Below, one piece after another: positions 7,620 through 17,172 of a DNA stretch of 64,000 bases (positions within the stretch are counted from its first letter, which is position 1; each line of letters begins with the position of its first letter). Both the position numbers and the translations under genes were made by a program. This stretch comes from Pseudomonas sp. RIT-PI-q (GTDB lineage: Bacteria; Pseudomonadota; Gammaproteobacteria; Pseudomonadales; Pseudomonadaceae): NCBI RefSeq assembly GCF_001297125.1, contig NZ_LHPC01000027.1, forward strand, positions 61,066-125,065, written 5' to 3'. The notes below the pieces were generated by a model that saw only the letters and a list, made by a program, of their open reading frames with translations, did not search any database and was not told the origin of the DNA.

Positions 7620-9551
7620 CTAGTGGATTTTCGGAGCTCGGGTCCAATCCAGCTGATGCGCTGGCACCGGCCGCCCAAACCAGAACCCCTGCCCCAGATC
7701 GCAGCCATGTTCGAGCAGGAAACCCGCCTGCTCGGCCTGCTCGATCCCTTCGGCATGCACTTGCATCCCCATGCTTTGTGCCAACGCAATGATCACCCGC
7801 ACGATCGCCGCGTCATCCTCATCCCACGGCAGCCCCGCGACAAAGCCCTGATCGATCTTGAGCTTCTGCACCGGCAAGCGCTTGAGGCGTAGCAACGACG
7901 AATAGCCTGTACCAAAGTCATCGATGGCCAGCCGTACGCCCAGTTCGCGCAGCCTGTGCATCTGCTCCAGCGCGACCTCCGGATCGTCCATCACCGCGCT
8001 CTCGGTGACTTCCAGCTCCAGACAGGCCGGATCCAGCCCGGTTTCGTGCAGTGCCTTCGCCACCTGCTGAAACAGCTCACGGCGGGCGAACAATCGCGAA
8101 GACACATTCACCGCGACAAACGACAGCACCACCCCGGCCTGCTGCCACTGGCACATCTGCTCACACGCCTGGCGCATCACCCAGGCATCAATTTCAGCGA
8201 TCAGACCAGTACGTTCAGCGATGGGAATGAATTCTGCCGGCGACACCAGCCCGCGCTGCGGATGCTCCCAGCGCACCAGCGCCTCGACGCCGATCAGGCG
8301 ACGGGTCTTGAGGTCGTGAACCGGCTGGTAATAGACCCGCAACTCCTGTTGCTCCAGAGCGCGGCGTAACTCGAATGCCGTCTCGACCCGTTGCTGGGCA
8401 TGGGCGGTCAACTCTTCGGTATAGAGGGCGTAGCCATTGCGGCCGGCACTCTTGGCCTTGAACAGCGCCGAGTCGGAGTTGCGCAGCAGCTGCTCGGCGC
8501 TCAAGGCGTCGCCGGGGAACAGGCTGATGCCGACGCTGGTGTTGATGAACAACTGATGCCCGTCGATCTGGAACGGCTCTTTGAGGCCATCGATGACCCG
8601 CTGAGCCAGCGCCGCGGCATGGACCAATTGCGGACAGCTTTCAGCCAGCACGGCGAACTCGTCACCGCCAAGACGCGCCAGCGTGATCCCGGGACCGAAC
8701 ATTGCTTTCAAACGCTCGGCCACAGCTTTGAGCAGCTGGTCGCCGATGTTGTGGCCAAGGCTGTCGTTGATCATTTTGAAGTGATCCAGATCGATCATCA
8801 GCAACGCGCAGCCGCGCTTGTGGATCTGTGCCGAAGCCAGGGCCTGCTCGGTGCGATCGGTGAACAGCAATCGGTTGGGCAGGTCTGTCAGCGGATCGTA
8901 GTGAGCCAGGTGCGTCAGCTCATGCTCGGAGTTCTTGATTGCGCTGATGTCGGAAAACACCGCCACGTAATGGCTGCGCCGGCCCAAATCGTCGTCAATG
9001 ATGCGGATGGTCTGCCATTGCGGGTAGATTTCGCCGCTTTTGCGGCGGTTCCAGATTTCACCGCTCCACTCGCCGGTGCAGTTGAGCGTCGCGAACATCG
9101 CCTGGTAGAAATCCGCCGAATGATGGCCGGACTTGAACAGACTGGGGCGCTGGCCGAGCACTTCTTCACTCTGATAGCCGGTGATTGCCATGAAGGCCCG
9201 GTTCACATGGACGATCAACCCCTCGCTGTCGGTGACCAGCACGCCTTCACGAGTGCAGTCGAACACCGCGGCCGCCTGCCGCAAGCGCTCGCGATCTTCA
9301 TGGCGCTCGCGCAATTTGGCGCCGATGCCCAGGCAACGGAACAATCGTGCCCGAGCCAGGAAGATCAACCCGGCACTCAACACCACCCACGCGTAACCGT
9401 TGATCAGTTGCCACCGCAACAACTCGGTAGAGCTATCGAAGAAACTGTTCAATAAATAGCCACTGAACTCCAGCCAAACGATGGAAAGCAAGAGGTACAG
9501 CAGGGCTGCGCGTAAGGCATCGCGATAGGTGGCAGACATTCGGCCGTCCAT
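7620..9551 (-). CDS. Membrane PAS-GGDEF-EAL protein (c-di-GMP turnover)
   Basis: 643 residues: two N-terminal membrane helices (about 12-35 and 48-68), a PAS domain (about 90-205, with GEIYPQWQTIR and PAC end), a GGDEF domain with intact RLGGDEFAV at 294-302, and an EAL domain with GVEALVRWEHP near 421 and DDFGTGYSSL. The RxxD product-inhibition site before GGDEF is absent. Because both signature motifs are intact it could be a cyclase, a phosphodiesterase or both; the complete EAL site favours phosphodiesterase output. It sits next to desA and oscA as PA0285 does in P. aeruginosa (from memory). A start at 9539 is also possible. Confidence 0.93.
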   Translation of the reverse strand: MDGRMSATYRDALRAALLYLLLSIVWLEFSGYLLNSFFDSSTELLRWQLINGYAWVVLSAGLIFLARARLFRCLGIGAKLRERHEDRERLRQAAAVFDCTREGVLVTDSEGLIVHVNRAFMAITGYQSEEVLGQRPSLFKSGHHSADFYQAMFATLNCTGEWSGEIWNRRKSGEIYPQWQTIRIIDDDLGRRSHYVAVFSDISAIKNSEHELTHLAHYDPLTDLPNRLLFTDRTEQALASAQIHKRGCALLMIDLDHFKMINDSLGHNIGDQLLKAVAERLKAMFGPGITLARLGGDEFAVLAESCPQLVHAAALAQRVIDGLKEPFQIDGHQLFINTSVGISLFPGDALSAEQLLRNSDSALFKAKSAGRNGYALYTEELTAHAQQRVETAFELRRALEQQELRVYYQPVHDLKTRRLIGVEALVRWEHPQRGLVSPAEFIPIAERTGLIAEIDAWVMRQACEQMCQWQQAGVVLSFVAVNVSSRLFARRELFQQVAKALHETGLDPACLELEVTESAVMDDPEVALEQMHRLRELGVRLAIDDFGTGYSSLLRLKRLPVQKLKIDQGFVAGLPWDEDDAAIVRVIIALAQSMGMQVHAEGIEQAEQAGFLLEHGCDLGQGFWFGRPVPAHQLDWTRAPKIH

Positions 9552-9686
9552 GTCCCTTCAAAAAGGATGGAATTATAGTTTAAAGACACATCCAGGCACT
9601 CTTATCTGAAAGGGCGACTGGTTTTATCTGTGGGCATAGTGATAATGCAGTGGCTGTTTATTTCTTTATCGAGGGCCCTATAGCCT

Positions 9687-10871
9687 ATGTGGTACGAAGG
9701 TTTTCTCGGCTTGTCGCCCTGGTCACTGGTGGCAGTCACCCTGCTGATGACCCACATTACGATCATCGGCGTCACGGTCTATCTGCATCGTTATTCAGCC
9801 CATCGCTCGCTTGAGCTCAATGCTGGCCTGAAACATTTCTTCCGCTTCTGGCTGTGGCTGACCACGGCGCAGAACACCCGTGAGTGGACCGCTATCCACC
9901 GCAAGCACCACGCCAAAGGCGAAACCGTCGATGACCCGCACAGTCCGGTCATCAAGGGCTTGTCCACCGTTCTGCGCAAAGGCGCCGAGCTGTACCGCGC
10001 CGAAGCGGAAAACCCCGAGACCCTGCGCATCTACGGCAAGAACTGCCCCGAAGACTGGATCGAGCGCAACCTCTACAGCCGTTTTCCGCTGCTGGGCGTG
10101 GCGATCATGGGCGTGATCGACCTGCTGCTGTTCGGCACCATCGGCATCACCATCTGGGCTGTCCAGATGATGTGGATCCCGGTGTGGGCCGCCGGCGTGG
10201 TCAATGGTCTCGGCCATGCCATCGGCTACCGCAACTTTGAATGCCGCGATGCGGCGACCAATCTGGTGCCTTGGGGCATCCTGATCGGCGGCGAAGAACT
10301 GCACAACAACCATCACACCTACCCTAATTCGGCAAAACTGTCGGTGAAGAAGTGGGAATTCGATCTCGGCTGGGCCTGGATACAAGTTTTCAGTTTCTTG
10401 CGCCTGGCCAAGGTCCAGCGAGTCGCGCCTATCGCCCACCGGGTTGAAGGCAAAGGCAACCTGGACATGGACACCGCCATGGCGATCCTCAACAATCGCT
10501 TCCAGATCATGGCCCAGTACCGCAAGTTGGTGATCGCGCCGCTGGTCAAACAAGAGCTGGAAAAGGTCGATCACTCGGTCCGCCACCAGTTCCACCGCGC
10601 CAAGCGCTTGCTGTCGCGGGAAACCAGTTTGCTGGATGACAAACACCACGTTCGCATCCAGACCATGCTCGAGCACAGCCAGGCGCTGAAGGTAATTTAC
10701 GAGAAACGCCTGGCCTTGCAGCAGATCTGGGTCAAGACCAGCTCAAATGGACACGACATGCTGGCCGCCATCAAGGAATGGGTACACGAAGCCGAAGCCA
10801 GCGGGATTCAATCGTTGCGCGACTTCGCCGACCAGCTGAAAACCTACTCCCTGCGCCCCGCCGCCGTCTGA
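9687..10871 (+). CDS. desA: Acyl-lipid delta-9 fatty acid desaturase
   Basis: A 394-residue membrane di-iron desaturase. The three histidine boxes are present: HRYSAH (34-39), HRKHH in IHRKHHAKGETVDDP, and HNNHHTYP. Four hydrophobic segments surround them. DesA of P. aeruginosa introduces the delta-9 double bond into acyl chains of existing phospholipids, an oxygen-dependent route complementing FabAB. The C-terminal 130 residues are hydrophilic and helical, as in other bacterial DesA. It is divergent from the GGDEF-EAL gene. Confidence 0.93.
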   Translation: MWYEGFLGLSPWSLVAVTLLMTHITIIGVTVYLHRYSAHRSLELNAGLKHFFRFWLWLTTAQNTREWTAIHRKHHAKGETVDDPHSPVIKGLSTVLRKGAELYRAEAENPETLRIYGKNCPEDWIERNLYSRFPLLGVAIMGVIDLLLFGTIGITIWAVQMMWIPVWAAGVVNGLGHAIGYRNFECRDAATNLVPWGILIGGEELHNNHHTYPNSAKLSVKKWEFDLGWAWIQVFSFLRLAKVQRVAPIAHRVEGKGNLDMDTAMAILNNRFQIMAQYRKLVIAPLVKQELEKVDHSVRHQFHRAKRLLSRETSLLDDKHHVRIQTMLEHSQALKVIYEKRLALQQIWVKTSSNGHDMLAAIKEWVHEAEASGIQSLRDFADQLKTYSLRPAAV

Positions 10872-10953
10872 CGCCGTTGATCGGTGCGCCCCGTTCGTGG
10901 GCGCACCCTCAGGAACTAAGCTTCAAATCCCTTATCTCAAAGACACTTCGCCA

Positions 10954-11039
10954 CCCCGGCGGGCCGGGGCCTGTCATCAACTATTTCCTGCACCTGACCC
11001 CATCGCTTCCTCTGGAGCGCATGCAGGAAATAATTGATG
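10954..11039 (+). other. Stem-loops downstream of desA
   Basis: A compact hairpin CCCCGG-cggg-CCGGGG (10954-10969) is followed by a long inverted repeat. Bases 10975-10991 and 11023-11039 are 17-base arms with a single mismatch, and 31 bases lie between them. No T-tract follows either, so these are structured RNA or repeat relics rather than a standard terminator. The diguanylate cyclase gene starts about 60 bases later. Confidence 0.55.
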
Positions 11040-11097
11040 AAAGGCCCACGTTGCGACCGCTGTCGAACACGCGGCACGCCCTTTGAGATTTGTGTCG

Positions 11098-12087
11098 ATG
11101 GTCAATAAAAACCTCCAGGACTCATCCCTTCCGCAGTGGCCCGAGGCCGCGCAAACTCTGCTGGCGCTGATGCATGCCCAAGGCGAGGTCGCGCGCCTGA
11201 GCGAACGCGAACAACTGTTCAGCTCCCTGCTGGTGAGTGTCAACGCGGTACTGTGGGCATTCAACTGGGAAACCCGCCAAGTGCTCTACGTCAGCCCGGC
11301 CTATGAGCGTATTTTCGGCCGATCCGCCGGCCTGTTGCTGTCCGACTACAACCAGTGGCGCGACAGTATCTATCCCGACGATCTGGAATACGCCGAGCGC
11401 AGCCTGGCCGAAGTGCTGGTCAAAGGCGCCGTCGAAGACCGCGAGTACCGCATCATCGCCGCTGATGGCCAAGTGCGTTGGCTCAGTGACAAATGCTTCA
11501 TCAATCGTCAGGCCGAGCCGGGGCAACCGGTGATCATCGTCGGCATTGCCGAAGACATCACCGACAAGAAGCAGATGGAAACCGAACTGCAACGCCTGGC
11601 CACCACCGACGGGCTGACCCAGAGCAGCAATCGCCGGCACTTCTTCGACTGCGCCCATCGCGAGTTCGAACAGGCGCGGCAACAAGGTACGCCGCTGGCA
11701 TTCCTGCTGCTGGACATCGATGACTTCAAGGTGGTCAACGACACTTACGGCCACCAGGAAGGCGACAACGTGCTGCAACGGATCGCCGAGTGCGGACGCG
11801 GGGCATTGCGTCGCGGCGATGTGTTCGGGCGGATCGGCGGAGAGGAATTCGCCGCAGTATTTCCTGGCTGCGCGCCAGACATGGCCATGCAAGTGGCCGA
11901 GCGCCTGCAACGGGAGATTCAGCGGTTGAGCTTCAACCGTGACGACCAGACGTTTGGCATCACCGTCAGCCAGGGCCTGACCAGCCTCACTGCCGAGGAT
12001 GAAAGCGTCGACAACCTGTTTGCCCGGGCGGATGCAGCGATGTACGAAGCCAAGCGCCAGGGCAAGAACCGCATAATCTCCGGCTAA
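11098..12087 (+). CDS. PAS-GGDEF diguanylate cyclase
   Basis: About 329 residues: a PAS domain (roughly 40-160; VLYVSPAYERIFGR, then REYRIIAADGQVRWLSDK and a PAC end) and a GGDEF domain with RIGGEEFAAVFPG. The RxxD inhibitory site (RRGD, five residues before GGEEF) is present, so product feedback is expected. It makes c-di-GMP in response to an unknown PAS signal. It has no membrane segment. I prefer the ATG at 11098; TTG (11083) and GTG (11092) in the same frame are alternatives, and the SD is weak for all. Confidence 0.92.
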   Translation: MVNKNLQDSSLPQWPEAAQTLLALMHAQGEVARLSEREQLFSSLLVSVNAVLWAFNWETRQVLYVSPAYERIFGRSAGLLLSDYNQWRDSIYPDDLEYAERSLAEVLVKGAVEDREYRIIAADGQVRWLSDKCFINRQAEPGQPVIIVGIAEDITDKKQMETELQRLATTDGLTQSSNRRHFFDCAHREFEQARQQGTPLAFLLLDIDDFKVVNDTYGHQEGDNVLQRIAECGRGALRRGDVFGRIGGEEFAAVFPGCAPDMAMQVAERLQREIQRLSFNRDDQTFGITVSQGLTSLTAEDESVDNLFARADAAMYEAKRQGKNRIISG

Positions 12088-12097
12088 AACAAACCCC

Positions 12098-12188
12098 TTG
12101 TAGGAGCTGGCTTGCCAGCGAAGGGGCCATAACATTCAACATCCATGTTGGCTGTTACAACGCCTTCGCTGGCAAGCCAGCTCCTACA
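12098..12188. repeat. REP/BIME inverted pair (second family)
   Basis: An inverted pair of the GGAGCTGGCTTGCCAGCGAA family between the convergent diguanylate cyclase and receiver-HDOD genes, probably doubling as their transcription barrier. Confidence 0.9.
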
Positions 12189-12206
12189 CAGGTTGTTGCG
12201 TCGGTC

Positions 12207-13421
12207 TTATTTTTTGCGCAAACGCATCAACTCCGGCAAGCCGATCTTGAGCAGCCGCGCCGTTCGGCTCTTCGCCAGTTCCTCAATGCCTTCATGCTCG
12301 GTCAGCCGCGCCATTTGCGCGGCCATGTTCATCACCAGCGCTTCGCGGGAGTAAACCCCGCCACCGAGCTGGTAGACGGCTGCAATCAGTTCTCGCAACT
12401 CCAGCGGCAGACGCCAGCGGGTACGAAGCGCCGAACCGTAGGCTGCGCCGAACCCGGCCAGGGCATCGCCGACCTCTTCCCATTCATCCAGCGCACCGCC
12501 AGCCTGTTTCCATTCCTGCAAACACCGCAACAACGCCAGGTCGCCCAGGCGATGCAGCATGCCGGCGCAATAGCAGCGCTCCTGGTCCAGATCCAGCAAG
12601 CGCGCCAGCGTCCGCGCGTACTCGGCGGTGTGCAGCGACAGATCCCAGTAACGCTCGGCGTAGTCCGCCAGAAACGGATCGCTGAGCTTGGCACTGCGCT
12701 TGAGGGCCAGCCCCAGGATCAGGTTCATGCTTTGCCCGGTGCCGAGACGGTGCAGCGCCTGAGACAGTGTCTGTACCGTGGCCCCCAAGTGATGCGCCGC
12801 ACTATTGGCGGCGGCGATCAACACGGCAGTGACTTGCGGATCGGTACGGATCTCGTCTTCCAGCGCCGTCAAATCGAGACCGTTGGGATTGAGGCTGCGT
12901 TTGACCGCCAACTGCACGTCGGTCATCAGCGGTGCGCCGTCCGCCAATTCACGACGACGCTCCAGGTACACCGACAAGGTCATGCCCGGCGCCAGTGACG
13001 GCGTCTCGCACGACACCTCTTCACCGGCGTTCAGCAGCAATTCCTGCAGGCGATGGGTCAGGCTTTCCATGTTCAGGGGCTTGGTCAGGTAGGCGCTGGG
13101 CGCCATAGGCAACATTTCGCGCACGCTGGCGCTGTCGTTGCGGTTGCTCATCAAAATGAACGGCAGCGGCGGATTGCGTTTGCGCTGACGGACACTGCGC
13201 AAGACATTCAAGCCATCGACGCCGGGCAACTCCCAATCAACGATCACCAGGTCGTACGGATTTTGCGCCAGCAAGTGCAGCGCTTCCTGGCCATCGGCGC
13301 ACAGATCCAGCCGCGCGTCACAACGCACATTCAGCAACACCTGCTTGAGCAAGTCGCGAGACCAAGGGTCGGCCTCGGCAATCAGCACACGCGGTACAGC
13401 AGGCAAAACCACAGCGGTCAT
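12207..13421 (-). CDS. Response regulator with HDOD output domain
   Basis: 404 residues. The N-terminal receiver (about 10-125) carries the acceptor aspartate in DLVIVDWELPGVDGL and the conserved Lys in AYLTKPLN. An HDOD domain follows (from MTLSVYLERRRELADG through LSQALHRLGTGQSMNLILGL to YCAGMLHRLGDLALL). HDOD lacks the full catalytic set of true HD phosphodiesterases and is usually a signalling scaffold. The ATG at 13421 has GGAGG seven bases upstream; the longer frame to 13499 has no SD. No kinase gene is adjacent. Confidence 0.88.
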   Translation of the reverse strand: MTAVVLPAVPRVLIAEADPWSRDLLKQVLLNVRCDARLDLCADGQEALHLLAQNPYDLVIVDWELPGVDGLNVLRSVRQRKRNPPLPFILMSNRNDSASVREMLPMAPSAYLTKPLNMESLTHRLQELLLNAGEEVSCETPSLAPGMTLSVYLERRRELADGAPLMTDVQLAVKRSLNPNGLDLTALEDEIRTDPQVTAVLIAAANSAAHHLGATVQTLSQALHRLGTGQSMNLILGLALKRSAKLSDPFLADYAERYWDLSLHTAEYARTLARLLDLDQERCYCAGMLHRLGDLALLRCLQEWKQAGGALDEWEEVGDALAGFGAAYGSALRTRWRLPLELRELIAAVYQLGGGVYSREALVMNMAAQMARLTEHEGIEELAKSRTARLLKIGLPELMRLRKK

Positions 13422-13500
13422 CTGCACCCTCCATTGGCAATGCTTGCACCTTAGTCCAATGCTGGCCATTCGAAACAGTGGGATGTGTTCAAGGGACACA

Positions 13501-13528
13501 AAAAAACCCGCCGAAGCGGGTTTTTTTG
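13501..13528 (-). terminator. Rho-independent terminator of gabT
   Basis: A symmetrical A-run / CCCGC-CGAA-GCGGG / T-run hairpin just past the gabT stop. The minus-strand transcript ends in a U tract, insulating gabDT from the HDOD gene downstream. It would work in both directions. Confidence 0.9.
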
Positions 13529-13562
13529 TCGATCAGGTCACAAATCGATCAGAGCCTGGAGA

Positions 13563-14840
13563 TCACAGCTCCGAGAAGCACTCTTCGATGATGGCCAGGC
13601 CTTTGTCCAGTTGCTCGTCCGGCGAGGTCAGCGGTACAAGGACGCGCAGAACGTTGCCGTAAGTGCCGCAGGACAGCAGGATCAGGCCCTTGTCGCGCGC
13701 CTTGGCCACAACGGCGGCCACTGCTGGAGCGTTCGGCTTGTGGCTGTCGCCATCAACGAACAGCTCGACCGCGATCATCGCGCCCAGGGCACGCACTTCG
13801 CCGATCACCGGGTACTTGGCTTGAATGGCTTTAAGGCCAGTCACCAGACGCTCACCGACTGCCTTGCAGCGATCCAGCAGGTGTTCTTCTTCGAACACTT
13901 CCATCACGGCCAGGGCCGCGGCGCAAGCGATCGGGCTACCGGCGTAGGTACCGCCCAGGCCGCCTGGAGCGATGGCGTCCATGTATTCGGCCTTGCCGCA
14001 CACACCGGCCAGCGGGAAGCCGCCAGCGATGGATTTGGCGAAGGTGGTCAGGTCGGCAGCAACGCCCATCTGTTCCATGGCGAAGAAAGTGCCGGTACGG
14101 CCAGCGCCAGTCTGTACTTCGTCAGCGATCAGCAGGATGCCGTGCTGGTCGCACAGTGCACGCAGACGCTTCATGAATTCTTTAGGCGCGACGTAGAAAC
14201 CACCTTCGCCCTGCACCGGCTCGATGATGATGGCAGCGATGTCACGCGGCTCGGCGTCGTTCTTGAAGATGCGTTCGATGCTGGCGATCGAATCGTCGAT
14301 GCTCACACCGTGCAATTCGTTCGGGTACAGCGCGCGGAAGATGCCGCCTGGCATCAGGCCCATGCCAGCCGAGTAAGGCACGACTTTACCGGTCAGGCCC
14401 AGGGTCATCATGGTGCGACCGTGGTAAGCGCCGGTGAACGCGATTACGCCGGCACGGCCAGTGGCGGCACGGGCGATTTTCACGGCGTTTTCAACGGCTT
14501 CGGAACCGGTGGTGACCAGCAGGGTTTTCTTCTCGAAATCACCTGGCACCTTGGCGTTGATTTTTTCGCACACTTCTACGTACGGTTCGTAGGCCAGTAC
14601 CTGGAAGCACGTGTGGGTCAGCTTGTTCAGCTGCTCGGTCACGGCGGCGATGATTTTCGGGTGCACGTGGCCGGTGTTCAGCACGGCGATACCACCGGCG
14701 AAGTCGATGAACTCGCGACCTTCAACGTCGGTCACGGTGGCGTTCTTCGCGGACTCGGCGAAGATCGGGTGAATCTGGCCAACACCGCGTGGTACTGCGG
14801 CTTCGCGGCGTTTCATCAGGGATGCGTTAGTCTTGCTCAT
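13563..14840 (-). CDS. gabT: 4-aminobutyrate aminotransferase
   Basis: A 425-residue fold-type-I PLP enzyme that moves the amino group of GABA to 2-oxoglutarate, giving succinate semialdehyde. Landmarks: VTTGSEAVENAVKIARAATG (PLP phosphate contact), FTGAYHGRTMMTLGLTGKV, LIADEVQTGAGRTGTFFAME with the PLP-contacting Asp, and the Schiff-base lysine in TTFAKSIAGGFPLAGV. The ATG at 14840 has AGGAC in front and is preferred over 14855. gabD, the next enzyme of the pathway, lies about 200 bases upstream on the same strand. Confidence 0.96.
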   Translation of the reverse strand: MSKTNASLMKRREAAVPRGVGQIHPIFAESAKNATVTDVEGREFIDFAGGIAVLNTGHVHPKIIAAVTEQLNKLTHTCFQVLAYEPYVEVCEKINAKVPGDFEKKTLLVTTGSEAVENAVKIARAATGRAGVIAFTGAYHGRTMMTLGLTGKVVPYSAGMGLMPGGIFRALYPNELHGVSIDDSIASIERIFKNDAEPRDIAAIIIEPVQGEGGFYVAPKEFMKRLRALCDQHGILLIADEVQTGAGRTGTFFAMEQMGVAADLTTFAKSIAGGFPLAGVCGKAEYMDAIAPGGLGGTYAGSPIACAAALAVMEVFEEEHLLDRCKAVGERLVTGLKAIQAKYPVIGEVRALGAMIAVELFVDGDSHKPNAPAVAAVVAKARDKGLILLSCGTYGNVLRVLVPLTSPDEQLDKGLAIIEECFSEL

Positions 14841-15037
14841 AAAGTCCTCATTCACCGCTCATCGGGCGGCGTGGTTCAAGGAAAATGCGGCGGGGAGGCA
14901 ACTACGGCAGCATGCGATGATCGACTGCCACAGCTTTCCCGACCACAGAGAAAATTCCATTTGAAGCGCAGAAAGGGACAGCGCTCTCGTGCCCTTTCCG
15001 CTTGAAGCAATGCCTTGCCGGGCTTATCCCTTGGAGC

Positions 15038-16480
15038 TTAGATGCCCAGGCAGAGGTATTTGATTTCCAGGTAATCTTCGATGCCGTACTTGGAGCCTTC
15101 ACGGCCCAGGCCCGAGGCCTTGATGCCGCCGAACGGCGCGACTTCGTTGGAGATCAGCCCGGTGTTGACGCCAACCATGCCGTATTCCAGGGCTTCTGCC
15201 ACACGGAACACACGACCCAGGTCGCGAGCATAGAAGTACGAGGCCAGACCGAACTCGGTGTCGTTGGACATCGCGATCACTTCGGCTTCGTCTTTGAAGC
15301 GGAACAGCGGCGCCAATGGACCGAAGGTTTCTTCCTTGGCCACGGCAGCGTTCTTCGGCACGTTAGTCAGGATGGTCGGCTCGAAGAAGTTGCCTTCCAT
15401 GACCTTGCCGCCCGCCAGAACGGTGGCGCCTTTGCTGATCGCGTCAGCAATGTGCTCTTGAACCTTGGCCACGGCTTTTTCGTCGATCAGCGGGCCAGTG
15501 GTGGTGCCTTCTTCCAGACCGTTGCCGATCTTGAGTTTGGCCACAGCCACTTTCAGCTTCTCGGCGAACGCGTCGTAGACCGAATCCTGAATGTACAGAC
15601 GGTTGGCGCAGACGCAGGTCTGGCCGTTGTTGCGGTACTTGGAAATGATCGCGCCTTCGACGGCCTTATCCAGGTCCGCGTCGTCGAACACGATGAACGG
15701 CGCGTTGCCGCCCAGTTCCAGGGAGACTTTCTTGATGTCTTTAGCGCATTCGGCCATCAGCTGACGACCGATTTCGGTCGAGCCAGTGAAGGACAATTTA
15801 CGTACGATCGGGTTGCTGGTCAGCTCGCTGCCGATGTCGCCGGCGCTGCCGGACACAACGCTGAACACGCCCGCAGGAATGCCGGCACGCTGGGCCAGTT
15901 CAGCCAGAGCGAATGCCGAGAAAGGCGTTTGCGAAGCAGGCTTGAGCACCATGGTGCAACCGGCGGCCAGGGCTGGGCCGGCTTTACGGGTGATCATTGC
16001 AGCCGGGAAGTTCCACGGGGTAATTGCAGCGGTCACGCCGATTGGCTGCTTGATCACGATCAGGCGCTTGTCTGGCTGGTGGCCCGGAATCACGTCACCG
16101 TAGACGCGCTTGGCTTCTTCGGCGAACCACTCGATAAAGGACGCGGCGTAAACGATTTCGCCCTTGGCTTCGGCCAATGGCTTGCCTTGCTCGAGTGTCA
16201 TCAGGCGAGCCAGGTCGTCCTGGTTCTCGATGATCAGTTCGAACCAGCGACGCAGCTTGTTTGCGCGGTCCTTGGCGGTCAGTGCACGCCAGGCCGGCAG
16301 CGCTTTGTCAGCGGCTTCGATTGCACGGCGGGTTTCGGCAGCGCCCATTTTCGGCACGGTGCCCAGAATTTCGCCCGTTGCCGGGTTGTTGACCTTGATC
16401 GTCTGACCATTGTCCGCATCGACCCAAGCGCCATCGATAAAGGCTTGCTGGCGGAACAACTGGGTGTCTTTAAGCTGCAT
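15038..16480 (-). CDS. gabD: NADP-dependent succinate-semialdehyde dehydrogenase
   Basis: A 480-residue aldehyde dehydrogenase oxidising succinate semialdehyde to succinate for the TCA cycle. The catalytic glutamate is in VSLELGGNAPFIVFDDAD and the catalytic cysteine in NNGQTCVCANRLYIQ. The cofactor segment TPWNFPAAMITRKAGPALAA and the C-terminal GLGREGSKYGIEDYLEIKYL are typical of GabD. The start at 16480 (MQLKDTQLF) matches the family N-terminus and has GGAAAG upstream. It is transcribed ahead of gabT. Confidence 0.96.
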   Translation of the reverse strand: MQLKDTQLFRQQAFIDGAWVDADNGQTIKVNNPATGEILGTVPKMGAAETRRAIEAADKALPAWRALTAKDRANKLRRWFELIIENQDDLARLMTLEQGKPLAEAKGEIVYAASFIEWFAEEAKRVYGDVIPGHQPDKRLIVIKQPIGVTAAITPWNFPAAMITRKAGPALAAGCTMVLKPASQTPFSAFALAELAQRAGIPAGVFSVVSGSAGDIGSELTSNPIVRKLSFTGSTEIGRQLMAECAKDIKKVSLELGGNAPFIVFDDADLDKAVEGAIISKYRNNGQTCVCANRLYIQDSVYDAFAEKLKVAVAKLKIGNGLEEGTTTGPLIDEKAVAKVQEHIADAISKGATVLAGGKVMEGNFFEPTILTNVPKNAAVAKEETFGPLAPLFRFKDEAEVIAMSNDTEFGLASYFYARDLGRVFRVAEALEYGMVGVNTGLISNEVAPFGGIKASGLGREGSKYGIEDYLEIKYLCLGI

Positions 16481-16788
16481 GTCGGCTTTCCTTAACAGCA
16501 CCGCGACCAGCGCGGAGCGAATTATGATTGTAGAAAGGCGCCTCAAAGGCTGCCGTCAGGGAAATCATTCACCGGGCTGAAGCACATAAATAGCGCACGG
16601 ATTGGACTCGTGCGGTTCAGCACCCAGACAAGAGCGTTTGAAATCTCAAACGAATCCTAGGATCAAAGGGGGTAAAGGACAATAGCCTGTTCGAAAAAAA
16701 GAACGAAAACGCCGCATTTGCCCAAATTTTCTGATCAACGTATCAAACGCAGGTTACGCGTTGGAAAAACACAGACGATTCAGCAGCA
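16481..16788. other. Intergenic region upstream of gabD
   Basis: About 310 bases between gabD and the tRNA promoter. It should hold the gabD promoter on the minus strand. I saw no convincing sigma-70 or sigma-54 element, no repeat and no coding frame. Confidence 0.5.
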
Positions 16789-16817
16789 TGGACGCCCGCA
16801 ACGCATATGAGTATCAT
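16789..16817 (+). promoter_or_regulatory. Candidate promoter of tRNA-Arg
   Basis: TGGACG (16789-16794), a 17-base spacer, then TATCAT (16812-16817), 12 bases before the first tRNA base. Spacing is ideal and both hexamers are fair sigma-70 matches. Confidence 0.45.
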
Positions 16818-16829
16818 GGCGCCCGCATT

Positions 16830-16906
16830 GCACCAGTAGCTCAGCTGGATAGAGTACTGCCCTCCGAAGGCAGTGGTCGTGGGTTCGAATCCCGCCTGGT
16901 GCACCA
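16830..16906 (+). tRNA. tRNA-Arg (anticodon CCG)
   Basis: A 77-base cloverleaf with encoded CCA: acceptor GCACCAG/CTGGTGC, D-arm GCTC...GAGT, anticodon stem CTGCC/GGCAG with loop CTCCGAA (anticodon CCG, reading CGG), T-arm GTGGG-TTCGAAT-CCCGC, ending ACCA. A terminator follows at 16984. It borders the AT-rich island; tRNA 3' ends are common integration sites, but I found no second copy of its 3' end and no integrase. Confidence 0.97.
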
Positions 16907-17172
16907 TATGATTCAAGTCGTTACGTCGTTTGGGCAGGATTCATGACTTGCCGTGACAGCAGCGTGACAGCGCAAAGATTAAGAAAGCCCCGTTCTGAAC
17001 TGCTCAGACGGGGCTTTTTTACGTCTCCAGGAACCTGAAAAGGGCCGTACCCTTCCTTATAAAGGAAAAGCCTGCAGGTTTAAGTCACACAGGAGCCGCC
17101 GCGCCAGCCGCACGGCCATTGAAGGCTGATGTGATCTCTGTTCCGCCCAAACTTTCGCGGGGGGAGCCCTAA
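16907..17172. other. tRNA-Arg downstream region
   Basis: Apart from the terminator at 16984-17020 this stretch has no supported gene. It is the left boundary between normal-GC chromosome and the AT-rich island. Confidence 0.5.
16984..17020 (+). terminator. Rho-independent terminator after tRNA-Arg
   Basis: AAAGCCCCGT pairs with ACGGGGCTTTTTT around a 15-base loop, followed by a T run. Classical terminator placed about 80 bases after the tRNA. Confidence 0.9.

Noticed and set aside
15002..16495. 497-residue plus-strand frame opposite gabD
   Set aside because: Shadow of the aldehyde dehydrogenase gene, whose catalytic motifs are on the minus strand.
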